A stretch of 64,000 nucleotides of DNA from Chitinophaga sp. 180180018-3 (GTDB lineage: Bacteria; Bacteroidota; Bacteroidia; Chitinophagales; Chitinophagaceae). The position numbers were made by a program, and so were the translations under genes. This document shows, piece after piece, positions 44,617 to 53,594 of the stretch; positions within the stretch are counted from its first letter, which is position 1; every line of letters starts with the position of its first letter. Below the pieces are notes generated by a model. It was not told the DNA's origin. It did not search any database and saw nothing but the letters and a program-made list of their open reading frames with translations. The stretch spans positions 1,178,001 to 1,242,000 of the forward strand of contig NZ_CP140772.1 in the NCBI RefSeq assembly GCF_037893185.1, given 5' to 3'.

Positions 44617-47600
44617 TTAACGTGATGTGGATGTAGTGGTTAACTGTTGCTGTGCCTGTAATCCGCTGGCATTTTTCTTCCGGTACATAGCATACCATCC
44701 GAGCCCGCTGGCTTTACCTCCGGCATCCGGGTTACCAAACAGGTAAAATAATGTGGAACCGTTTGGTGGTATTTTCAGCAGACCGAGGAACTGCAATGCT
44801 ATTTCTGTAAACATCAGCAGGAAGGAAGACTGAGAAGCACTGTAAGCTAACCTTATCTGACCTATGGATAATTTCATGATATTCTGCAGGCTGATGAGTT
44901 TCGCGCCGCCACCGGTACCGGGAAGAGAGATGCCTATGCCACCCCTGTAGGTATTGACACCTGTGCTTTGCGGAGACCATACCAATAGCAGGAAAGAGTT
45001 CAGACTTAGTTTTCCTGCCAGTTCTCCCGGTGTGCCCATGTTTAGTTTCAACTTTAATCCGTACCAGTTGTCAATGCTCATGTCGGATAATGCAACATCT
45101 GGTATAACGGGTAAATAACCTTTATCCGATAGCTGTGTACCTGCGTCTGCGGACACCAGTTCCTGCATGTCGAGTGCAAAATTCAGGAAAAGGCTATTGG
45201 TACGTGGCGTACTGTGCGCGGTATTAAAACTGATCTGTGTTACATCCATCACCATTTGTTTTTGTGAAGGAGCTGAGGCCGGGAATATCATGCTGATGCC
45301 CAGATTGTTGAAACGCAAACCCTTGTTAGGAAAGTCTTCTCCCTCATTATTACCGAAGGAAAAAATATCAAATACGGGGCAGGTAACCGGGTCACCGATC
45401 ACGTAATAATCAATAAAACCGGACATACCGAACCAGGAAGAGATATCTCCGACTTTATCAGCATTCCGTGTGCTCAGCAGTACGTTTGAGATTTGTATTT
45501 TATGAATAATATTATTATCGAAATAGAAAGTATTGTCGCCCTGACTGGAAAGACTGTATAAAGTCTGATTGTCGGTGATTTGAAGACTTCCCTTCAGCAT
45601 CACATTATAGTACACGTTTGACGTGTCGCCCATTATACTCACGGGCATTTTAAACAACTCAGTGATAGTAAGCTGTGCCAGGCTTTCAAAACTGCTTACA
45701 GCTGTATTCTCGAACAATACTTTCAGTGTCAGCAAACGAAAATCGTAGGTGGCGGACGATGCAGGCATTACTGATTCCTGTAACGTGTCATCAAACAACG
45801 GGTCTTCATAATAAATAAGCCCAAACATGGAACTGGGCTGATGTAGGGCTGCGTTTGCGCCATCCTTCTTCACAGGGCTGATCTCTACGGCAAAGTGATG
45901 TGCATTGAATGCGTCCGGATCAGTAACCCCTGCCATAATACCCACCAGGTTTTCAGGCAGTTTGCTGATATCCATGCGAAGGAAAAGAATGCCCGTCCAG
46001 TTTTCATCCTTTACAATCGTATTGAACTTATCAAAATATTTATTGCCGCTTTTATCCGCGGCCTGTTTAAAATAAGTTTGCAGCCATTGTGAGAGTATCA
46101 CGAGCTCGTCGTTATCGGGAGGCAGCAGTTTACCATCCGGACCAATAATAGTAGGTGCTGCAAAAACATCTTTTTGTGTCCATTTAGACGGATTGGCAAC
46201 AAGGCTTTTGGTGGCATCGTCCGCATCATACAGCTTCCCTTTTTTAGCCTTGATGATCATTACATTCCGGTAATCATTGTATTTATTCTGCTGGCCTACA
46301 TTTGCTGTCATCTCCCAACTGCCGATACCTACTTTATTTGAGAATGCAGGCGCTCCGGGCACCGTTCCGTTCAGTGCACCGAGATGGTTGGCATTGGCAG
46401 CCACCAGCATCAGATCGCCGGTTTGCAGCGCTTCTATTAGCTGCTCATCGGGATTCATGAATTTCAGGGAATACGCAGTGCCGCTATCGGTATTCTGACC
46501 AAGTAATACTTCGTTCCATTGCATTTGTCCGCCGGATGTGGTAACTGTTACCAGCAATCCCGATGGTGTTGTTGATATTTGCGGGGCTACATTTTCTGCC
46601 AGCCGTATGTTGCCTTTTATCAGGGACCGGGAAGTAGATAATGTGCCAACATATTTTCTCCGGGCGGGACTTACAACCTGGTTTTCAAAAGCGATGATCT
46701 GTTCCTTTGAAAAAGAGTTGATACCGTCGCCCGCTGTTACCCCGTTATAGGGTACTATGGGAAAGCTGACCTTGTCGTCAGCTATAAAAGTAAAGCCAGG
46801 TATATTGTGCCCGAAAAGATCTGTGTAATGTGGTGTGATGAGGGCATCGCTGCCAAATAATGCAGCCCCTTTGGGTTGTGCGATATAACTGATCACATTG
46901 CCTTCGCCTGCAAGCAGCGTGGCCCATGCCGTACTGAAATTGTTACTGAGTAGTGGGGCGTTAGGATCTTCAGGCGGCTGCTTTACCGGAGAAGCTTCCT
47001 GAAACGGAAATTTAGAGGCAAACGCAGGTTGGCAGGATATAAAACGGATCTTATCTCCGTTTGTGGTAGCTGTTTTGGGCGTAATGCTAAAAAATTCAGT
47101 ACCCTGCATTCCTCCTATCAGGTATTGCTTGCTGCCATCAATAACGGATGGCATTTGCATAGTAAAATCTCCTTCCGGCGTCAGTAAAAATCTTTGTATG
47201 GTAGACGATGTATATTCACCACCGGCAAATACCAGTCTTGCCGGTAATGTATTTGTGCCGGAAACATCCGGCAGCAGGTTGATGGCAGCACCGAATACGG
47301 TTCTGAAATAAGAGGCTAGTACCGTATTGGTCTGATCGGAATTGATTCCTGTAAAGTTAAACCAGGTACGCCTGCTGACATAACTACCACTGATGGTACA
47401 GTTACCGGTTTGGCAGGGGTCAAATGCTGTGTTAAATACATCTGTTGGATCAATACTTGCAGTGAAGCCGATAAAATCAGTAGCGCCGGGATCACCTCCT
47501 GCGAGTGGCAACCATTCAGACAAAGCATTGCGGTTGACGGTTTGTACCGGGAACAAAAACTGGAAACCCCATTGCAGTTCATTATAAAGAGAAAGTCGTT

Positions 47601-48174
47601 GTATAGAGAGCGAAAACTGTATGGTTCCCCGTAGCGGCCCATTGAATGGAATGGTACCAATAACGGGAGCTTTGATATTTGGTGTGGACGGACCGGAGAA
47701 AAAGATGGTGTAATTATTCTGCGATCCATCGAGCAGCAAGGTACTATCGTCTTTCCAGGACAGCGCCATACCATTGGTAATATTCAGTGAGAGGGTAGTG
47801 GTGAGGGGGGCCTGTAAACCGCTATTGACGGATGTTCCGTTGCTATCGATACCCATCACCGGTGCAGTATTCATGTTTATATTCACATTATCCTGTAACC
47901 ATACAAATGCACGGCCTGCACCGGAACTGTTCAATACATTGTATATGCTGGTTACAAATTTCATCGCACTATCAATGCTGTTAATAACAGGAGGTAGTGC
48001 TGCAAATACAAAACTACCCAGGTAGGTAGTGCTGGCCAATGCTTCTTTCAATTCTATTGTATCAACACCGGGTGTAATACCTTTGGGTATTACGAATGCA
48101 ATGAAGCCTTTGTCGGCAGCACTGGTTTCTGCAATATATAACTGGTCGATAAATTGTTTGTTGAAAAAAGCCAT
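44617..48174 (-). CDS. Large beta-rich protein of unknown function (1185 residues)
   Basis: A 1185-residue protein with no signal peptide and no recognised enzyme motif. It has beta-strand-rich sequence throughout. Short hydrophobic strands (GTIQFSLSIQRLSLYNELQWGF, LFLNFALDMQEL, GKLSLNSFLLLVWSP, IMKLSIGQIRLAY) resemble the beta-rich middle of the giant protein encoded next. A C-terminal Gln/Thr/Ser-rich tail ends the protein. The gene lies 11 nt upstream of the giant gene on the same strand, so the two are almost certainly co-translated and probably form one complex or act in sequence. No family can be named. Confidence 0.8.
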   Translation of the reverse strand: MAFFNKQFIDQLYIAETSAADKGFIAFVIPKGITPGVDTIELKEALASTTYLGSFVFAALPPVINSIDSAMKFVTSIYNVLNSSGAGRAFVWLQDNVNINMNTAPVMGIDSNGTSVNSGLQAPLTTTLSLNITNGMALSWKDDSTLLLDGSQNNYTIFFSGPSTPNIKAPVIGTIPFNGPLRGTIQFSLSIQRLSLYNELQWGFQFLFPVQTVNRNALSEWLPLAGGDPGATDFIGFTASIDPTDVFNTAFDPCQTGNCTISGSYVSRRTWFNFTGINSDQTNTVLASYFRTVFGAAINLLPDVSGTNTLPARLVFAGGEYTSSTIQRFLLTPEGDFTMQMPSVIDGSKQYLIGGMQGTEFFSITPKTATTNGDKIRFISCQPAFASKFPFQEASPVKQPPEDPNAPLLSNNFSTAWATLLAGEGNVISYIAQPKGAALFGSDALITPHYTDLFGHNIPGFTFIADDKVSFPIVPYNGVTAGDGINSFSKEQIIAFENQVVSPARRKYVGTLSTSRSLIKGNIRLAENVAPQISTTPSGLLVTVTTSGGQMQWNEVLLGQNTDSGTAYSLKFMNPDEQLIEALQTGDLMLVAANANHLGALNGTVPGAPAFSNKVGIGSWEMTANVGQQNKYNDYRNVMIIKAKKGKLYDADDATKSLVANPSKWTQKDVFAAPTIIGPDGKLLPPDNDELVILSQWLQTYFKQAADKSGNKYFDKFNTIVKDENWTGILFLRMDISKLPENLVGIMAGVTDPDAFNAHHFAVEISPVKKDGANAALHQPSSMFGLIYYEDPLFDDTLQESVMPASSATYDFRLLTLKVLFENTAVSSFESLAQLTITELFKMPVSIMGDTSNVYYNVMLKGSLQITDNQTLYSLSSQGDNTFYFDNNIIHKIQISNVLLSTRNADKVGDISSWFGMSGFIDYYVIGDPVTCPVFDIFSFGNNEGEDFPNKGLRFNNLGISMIFPASAPSQKQMVMDVTQISFNTAHSTPRTNSLFLNFALDMQELVSADAGTQLSDKGYLPVIPDVALSDMSIDNWYGLKLKLNMGTPGELAGKLSLNSFLLLVWSPQSTGVNTYRGGIGISLPGTGGGAKLISLQNIMKLSIGQIRLAYSASQSSFLLMFTEIALQFLGLLKIPPNGSTLFYLFGNPDAGGKASGLGWYAMYRKKNASGLQAQQQLTTTSTSR

Positions 48175-48307
48175 GGCAATTATATTTCACGTGATAAAAA
48201 AAGGAATGAAATACCCACCGGGCTGCAAGCCCGTAAAAAACAGATCAGTTAATGATGTATATGGTGTACCGGTCCGCTATACTTCTTTATACTTTTGCAA
48301 CAACAAG

Positions 48308-48342
48308 GCCTTGCCCGTATTGTAAAACAATACAGGCAAGGC
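48308..48342 (-). terminator. Hairpin between the small and large genes of the cluster
   Basis: Arms 48308-48323 and 48327-48342 pair over 16 bp with one mismatch around loop AAA. It lies 13 nt after the stop of the 233-residue gene and 134 nt before the start of the 1185-residue gene. There is no T-run on the minus strand, so it may be a partial terminator or a processing/stability element that sets a lower level for the two large genes. Confidence 0.55.
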
Positions 48343-48354
48343 AGGCATTACAAA

Positions 48355-49056
48355 TTAATTTTTAAACGTTGCAGAACATGCGAGTGCTCTTTGGGTATTG
48401 CTACCTCCGGTCTGAAGACCACTCATAAAGATAGCAACGGTGTAGGTCTGACCTCTGCCAATGCTGATATTATTGAATGCAGCGCGGCCGGATGAAAAAT
48501 TAGGAGTAAGAGCGATGGAAGCCTGAGGGGGAGTACTGTAATAAGAAGGATTTTCTCCTCTCCATACGCCGGCCCATGCGCCATTGGATTGTGGCAGCAC
48601 GCCATCAGGCAGGTCAAACTGGAAGGAAAAAGAAGTAGTACCCACTTTAATCTCAGAAATACCGGAAGTAAAGATGGTATTTTCGCCAGTAGATTTCTCA
48701 GGAATAGTAGCAGTGCCGCATATATTACCATACTTCTGAACACTGCCGGTAGGGTTAAGTGTTGGGCCTACGGCGTAACCAATAATATAGCTGCTGTTGT
48801 TGATATCCAGGCCGCCAAAGTTAGCGGAACCAGAAGGCGTGTTAGTGGGGATAGGAAAAGTCTTTAACGGATCTGTATTCCACGGAATAGAACCAGCGTT
48901 TTGCCAGATAGCGAGGAAGTTGCCGTAAGTGTTTGGCTGGTTTCCCGGCATAGTTGTGTAATCAACATCGATAGAATCAGCAGCCACATTCGAAACAACG
49001 AGCGTGGTAGTGTAAAGGGTGGAAGCTGTGAGCTCCACAAGTGTTTGTGTTTCCAT
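48355..49056 (-). CDS. Two-repeat small protein of the giant-gene cluster (233 residues)
   Basis: A 233-residue protein with no signal peptide. It consists of two copies of a domain of about 105 residues. Copy one (about 16-125) has MPGNQPNTYGNFLAIWQ and YIIGYAVGP. Copy two (about 133-232) has the parallel LPDGVLPQSNGAWAGVWRG and YTVAIFMSG. The same architecture recurs in the 244-residue protein encoded upstream. The pattern of a strand, then [NA]xWxGxWK/R, then a later Y-rich strand recalls SKICH or purple-acid-phosphatase N-terminal beta-sandwiches, but this is only an impression. Binding or structural function is likely. Confidence 0.75.
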   Translation of the reverse strand: METQTLVELTASTLYTTTLVVSNVAADSIDVDYTTMPGNQPNTYGNFLAIWQNAGSIPWNTDPLKTFPIPTNTPSGSANFGGLDINNSSYIIGYAVGPTLNPTGSVQKYGNICGTATIPEKSTGENTIFTSGISEIKVGTTSFSFQFDLPDGVLPQSNGAWAGVWRGENPSYYSTPPQASIALTPNFSSGRAAFNNISIGRGQTYTVAIFMSGLQTGGSNTQRALACSATFKN

Positions 49057-49094
49057 GAATAGTGTTTTTTGAGGATTAGAAAAAAGAGGTTATA

Positions 49095-49829
49095 CTATAA
49101 ATCCGAGGCGGGTGTAGATGTATTGAAATTGAGGATAGCCGCTGCTGTAGAAAGATCCTCTCCCATAAAATATATAAGTGTGTAATTGGAGTTAATGCTT
49201 AACGGTACATTATTCATACCGATAGTGCCTTCGCTGGAATTGCTGTTCAGCATAACTTTGGAAACAAGTGGTCCAGGATTGTAAGGTGATGCATATCCTT
49301 TCCACAGGCCAATCCAGTTGTTATATTGCTGCGGCAGATAACCGGCAAGTGTTTGGTAATGTATCGCGAGTGAATTGGTACCCAGGTATTCCAGGTTGAT
49401 GCTCACCTGCGTAGGTGCCAGTACCAAGCCTCCCGCAGATATTACACTGCTGCAGCAAATATTGGTAATATCCGGCCCTACCCCATAACCTACTACATAG
49501 CTGTTGTAGGTAATGGCGAGGTTATCGATCACTATTGTTCCCTGTTCTGAATTCTGTTCAATAAACATTTGTGCCAGCGGTTTTGCTGTCCAGGGGATCA
49601 TAGATGCTTCCCATATGGCAACAAAGTTCCTGTAAGTGAGTGGCTGATTACCAGGCAACCCTTTATAACTGGCTGTTACGGTATCTCCATCATAAAAAGG
49701 GATGGACACCGAGCAAGTATCCAGCGTAGGTGTATTTAACTGCACCAGCAATCTTGAAGCAATAGGGACAACTTGTAGGAGACCATTTTCTACATAGTCA
49801 GATGTAGAAGATATATCGTCAGCTTTCAT
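49095..49829 (-). CDS. Two-repeat small protein of the giant-gene cluster (244 residues)
   Basis: ATG at 49829 (MKADDISSTS) is preferred to an in-frame start 60 nt further up. The protein has 244 residues and no signal peptide. Like its neighbour it is a tandem of two beta-sandwich-like repeats: LPGNQPLTYRNFVAIWE and YVVGYGVGPDITNICC in the first (about 40-130), and LPQQYNNWIGLWKG with YTLIYFMGEDL in the second (about 140-235). Landmarks shared with the 233-residue protein (PGNQPxTYxNFxAIW, GYxVGP, NIC) show that they are paralogues. It is the first gene of the - strand cluster. A 19-bp tandem repeat stands about 105 nt upstream. Confidence 0.75.
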   Translation of the reverse strand: MKADDISSTSDYVENGLLQVVPIASRLLVQLNTPTLDTCSVSIPFYDGDTVTASYKGLPGNQPLTYRNFVAIWEASMIPWTAKPLAQMFIEQNSEQGTIVIDNLAITYNSYVVGYGVGPDITNICCSSVISAGGLVLAPTQVSINLEYLGTNSLAIHYQTLAGYLPQQYNNWIGLWKGYASPYNPGPLVSKVMLNSNSSEGTIGMNNVPLSINSNYTLIYFMGEDLSTAAAILNFNTSTPASDL

Positions 49830-50167
49830 GGAACATGGTTTATAGAGATAGTGATACTGGCTTATTAAGCCATATGACAAGCAACCCATTACTTAGCCGA
49901 TTCCTGCATTCATAACTTATTCCTTAAGTGATTATTCTGAGGTTTATCTTTTATTCTGAGGTTTATCTTTTACAACATTCTTATACAGATTTCACATCTT
50001 TATTAAGGATAGAAAAACCTGCTGGGGAATTAAAGATAACTAAATCATCCAATATTAATTAAAATCTTATGTTATTTATTTTAAAAAAGTGAAAAAAAAA
50101 TTAATAGATATTTTACAACAAAATAAGATTAGATATATACGATATATGAGTTATGATTAATCTGTAT
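49830..50167. other. AT-rich upstream region of the giant-gene cluster
   Basis: No gene is seen. It holds the 19-bp tandem repeat, a short palindrome (TGGCTT/AAGCCA at 49858-49872) and very AT-rich DNA up to the recombinase remnant. No full TAnnTTTG match in the right orientation was found. Confidence 0.5.
49934..49971. repeat. Perfect 19-bp tandem repeat upstream of the giant-gene cluster
   Basis: ATTCTGAGGTTTATCTTTT occurs at 49934-49952 and again at 49953-49971 with no mismatch. It is in the presumed promoter region of the 49829 gene, so it could be a double regulator site. Confidence 0.9.
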
Positions 50168-50655
50168 AGGAACATTTTATCCAAAGAGCTAACCAACAAA
50201 ACGATAAGCCGATTACCGAAATCCAGGGAGCTATTGATAAACTGAAACAAAGAATCAGCTATGCCCAAGCCCTGATACCGGATGCGGAAATTGCCCCGGC
50301 TGAATATACCGGCATTAAGAACACACTAAAGGCGGAGATTGAAGCACAGGAATCCAGGAAAATGGAACTTGTAACTGATTATGGAGAACAGCAAAGGCAG
50401 GATAATCCTTGTAAATGCGGTCTGGCACTATGAGAATGGTGATTTAGATACCAGGCAAAAGATTATTGGTTCGATGTTCCCTTCAAAACTAATTTTTGAT
50501 AAAAACGATTATCGAATCATTGAACCTAACCCTATACTGGAGCTAATAGTATTGCCAGTAAAGGATTTGGAAGTATCTAAAAAAGGAAAGGTCGGAACTT
50601 CTTCCGACCTTTCCTTTTTAGTGCACCGGCGTGTATTTTTCTTGAACCGATTCCA
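50168..50655 (+). pseudogene. Serine recombinase, C-terminal remnant with frameshift
   Basis: The first part reads EIQGAIDKLKQRISYAQALI and continues to a Glu/Lys-rich coiled-coil segment, like the C-terminal region of large serine recombinases. Near 50370-50390 the frame changes: the second part continues as LVNAVWHYENGDLDTRQKI followed by IIGSMFPSKLIFDKNDYRI, also a recombinase hallmark. The catalytic N-terminal domain and most of the protein are missing. A 107-codon frame at 50381-50704 is only the tail of this remnant. Confidence 0.75.
50580..50619. terminator. Strong hairpin at the recombinase remnant end
   Basis: Arms 50580-50595 and 50604-50619 are exact 16-bp complements (AAAAAGGAAAGGTCGG type) with an 8-nt loop and A/T-runs on both sides, so it can act in both directions. 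Confidence 0.8.
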
Positions 50656-50835
50656 GGTAGCCGACTTTTTTTCACTTGCACCGTCTTTTACAATCATTAG
50701 GTGAGTCTGTGTTCCTCTGCTATTGAAAAGAAAAGCAACCGGAGTTCAACAAATGCCAGCTATGTTTTGGTAAACCAAAACTACCTGACTTTCCCCATGC
50801 TTCGCATTCGGGTATAAACATTATCATTAAAGTGA

Positions 50836-52400
50836 TCAGCCAACTATTTGCTTTAATTTCTTATTGATTTCAGCCAGAGTGAGATTTAATAATCTTGCAC
50901 TAATCGCCGCTAATTCTTCTTCTGTGAAACTCTCGTGATATTGTTTGGTGAGCCAGGTTGCCGAATTATACGATAGTGTATAGGAGGATTCTTTCAATTT
51001 TATTCGTAGGACTTTTGAGATGGAAAATGCTTTTGATCCCGCATTTTTAAAAGTCTCCATTATTACATGTAACCCTATTTCCTTGTTGTAAAGCTTTAGA
51101 TCCCTATACAGAATCATACCTTCTGCATTATCGCCATCAATACATCTGATTACGCCAATGTATTCAAATAGTTCTTTTTCGGGCTCGAGCACTTTTTCTA
51201 ATGCAGGTTTTAATTTGTATGTAACTTCTTTCCATATCTCTTTAATAACAGGCAATGATTTCTCCTTTTTAAATATTTGAGGTGACAGTTTGGACACTAG
51301 CATTTCCAGGTGCTCTCTTTTCTTCTGATTCGATTTTGCATAAGAGACTTCTTTCTTTAGCTCTTTTTCTAAATCTTCTATTGAAGGTAACTGGCTCTGG
51401 AGGTCTTTAGGTATTAGATGGCTGAGCTGGTACTCGGCTACGCCCATTGGCTTGTTTACATCTTTCAAGGCGTATTCAACAGTTACCCGATCCTTGTTCT
51501 TGCACAGAATAAGTCCAATGGAAGAAGTATCCTGAGATGTTTATAGTTATTATCTATTGTTGAGAGGTAGAAATTCATTTTTCCCGCATATTCGGGCTTA
51601 AACTCACCAATTTTCAGTTCAATAGCAACATAGCAGTGTAGCTTTAAATGATAAAGCAATAGGTCGATGTAATAGTCTTTCTCTCCTGCATTTATCAATG
51701 TTTGTTTACCTACAAATGAGAATCCCCGGCCCATTTCGAGCATAAATTTCATAATATGATCCACTAGGGCATTTTCCAGGTCTCTTTCTCTGGCCTCATT
51801 AGTAAGATTGAAGAAATCAAATTTATAGGGATCTTTAAATAGCTCATTTGCGAGTTCGCTTTGGACCGCAGGTAATGTATCCGCAAAATTATTTTGTACT
51901 TTGTCTTGCCTGTTAAATAATCCTGACTCAATCTGATGTACCAAAATGTTTCTGCTCCAGCCATTTCCTATAGCCTGTTCGGCGTAGAAATTCCGTTCCT
52001 GCTGATTTTTCACTTTATCGAGAAGTGTACAGATATGAAACCATGGTAATTTTGCAGCAGCCTGCTGCAAAATTGAATTCATGCTCCCTTCCGGATCGTG
52101 GTTGCTCAAAATTGACAGTTCCGGCCATGCTATCGCAAAGTTTCTCATATAGCGAAGATTCCTGGGAGAAAGACCCTTAAAGTCAGGGAATGCTATGCTC
52201 AAATCCTTGGCCAACTGTTCTACCACTTTAGATCCCCATCCTTGATTCTGCTCTTGCTGCGATATAGCATTACCTATTTCCCAATAGGTTGCCAATAGTT
52301 GCACATTGGCGGTTAGAACAGCCTTCAATCTGGCTTTTTGTATGGTTTGCTTTAATGATTCAAGTGTATGAATATATGTTTTGGGAAGTTGAATTTTCAT
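50836..52400 (-). pseudogene. DUF1016 (YhcG-like) PD-(D/E)XK nuclease gene with a frameshift
   Basis: The 5' part (52400 down to about 51535) encodes a DUF1016 N-terminal domain (SLKQTIQKARLKAVLTANVQ and NLRYMRNFAIAWPE) and the nuclease core (YIDLLLYHLKLHCYVAIELK with GEFKPEYAGKMNFYL). Around 51535-51540 the frame is lost: HLRILLPLD is read, while the shifted frame gives HPQDTSSIGLILCKNKDRV and then VEYALKDVNKPMGVAEYQL, the correct continuation. One missing base explains it. The remaining frame (to 50836) is the DUF1016 end plus an extra region of about 170 residues. YhcG relatives are nucleases tied to phage defence and recombination. A sequencing error is the alternative. Confidence 0.85.
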
Positions 52401-52810
52401 GTTGAATGAATAACATGAAAATTAGGTAAAGAAAGAATGATAAGCGTTAATTACAAGTTAATGAGGTAAGGGAATTATTCAATTGTAAAAGCAAATATGG
52501 TTCGACTTCTCCCAAAAAATTCACTTTTACTAAAGTCAAATATCGAACCGTCCGACAGCGTAAAGCCATCAAGCTAATATATACGCTGGACGCGGGTCTT
52601 CCCGAAAATAAAAATGGACAAACCAAGAGTAATCTCGATTTGTCTACTTTAGTGCCCAGAACTGGATCCTTTATGTCCTGGCTTTCAATATCTTACAAGT
52701 AAAGTGTGTCAAAAATGTGTCGTAATCTGAAAGAACTCCGTTTTTAAACGTTTATGCGCTCTTTCTCCCTGTCAGGGGTAAATTTATGAAATTTAGTTAA
52801 ATTTTTGTAA
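52401..52810. other. Intergenic remnant region without a recognisable gene
   Basis: AT-rich DNA with stop codons in all frames between two pseudogenes. There are no convincing coding parts, attachment site or promoter. Confidence 0.5.
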
Positions 52811-53526
52811 GGTGGTATTGTTCAGGATATTGATGCAATTAAAGCTACCACAGATGATAGAGATTTTGTCGCATTGGAGAACGCAGTCTACGATAGTATC
52901 AAAAAAGCTAACCAGAAACAGCACTTGTTGAGCTTTTAGAGGACAAGAACATTAAAGTTGTGAAACAGGATGTAGCCGAAGGTTTCGACGGATTACAAAC
53001 TTTCGTTAATGGGAGCATTCCAGTTGTTGCATACAATGTAAGGAAAGCAAGCAAGCTTGATAGAATACTATTTACTTTACTTCACGAACTTGCTCACTTA
53101 TTATTAAAATTTGGAGATATAGCTGAAAGAGAAAAGGAAAACTTATGTCATCAGTTTTCAGGAGCAATGTTACTGCCTGAAGAAACTATCAAAGCAGAAT
53201 TAGGGGCACATCGTAGAAAGCTTTCTACTTTAGAATTGGGTAATATCAAGAAACAATATGGTATCTCAATGTAAGCTATCGTTATGCAGGCAAAAGCTTG
53301 TGGTATTATCAATGATTATTATACCAAACAATTCTTCTTCTTTATGAAACAAATGAATTGGAGAGTTGATGAGCCCGTAGAATACCAGGGAGCAGAAGAG
53401 AGTAATCGTTTTGAACAACTTTTATTCAGAGCTTTGATTGAAGACCAGATTTCAATGTCGAAAGCAGCTTCATTATCTAATCAGTCTTTGGCTGAATTTA
53501 AAAAAGAACATCAACAGGTGTTTTAA
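52811..53526 (+). pseudogene. ImmA/IrrE family metallopeptidase gene, broken
   Basis: A first piece (52811 to about 52918) reads in one frame, and the main piece continues in another from ALVELLEDKNIKVV, so there is a frameshift near 52918. The main piece includes FTLLHELAHLLLKFGD with the zinc motif HELAH and QFSGAMLLPEETI, typical of ImmA/IrrE. An in-frame TAA at 53272-53274 stops it after YGISM, but the frame continues directly with AIVMQAKACGIINDYY and a C-terminal part to 53526. A CAA to TAA change would explain this. No start codon or HTH domain remains upstream. Confidence 0.82.
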
Positions 53527-53594
53527 TATTAAAATCTACATGCCAAATATCGGCACGGAAGGGTATGTTGAAATACGGCCTGCTTTCTGATAAC

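Noticed and set aside
50381..50704. A separate 107-residue protein
   Set aside because: Its sequence is the end of a serine recombinase, in the frame after a frameshift; treated as part of the pseudogene.
52680..52780. Possible integration site suggested by GTGTCAAAAATGTGTC-like repeats
   Set aside because: The TGTGTC repeat is short and no second copy at an island border or tRNA was seen.
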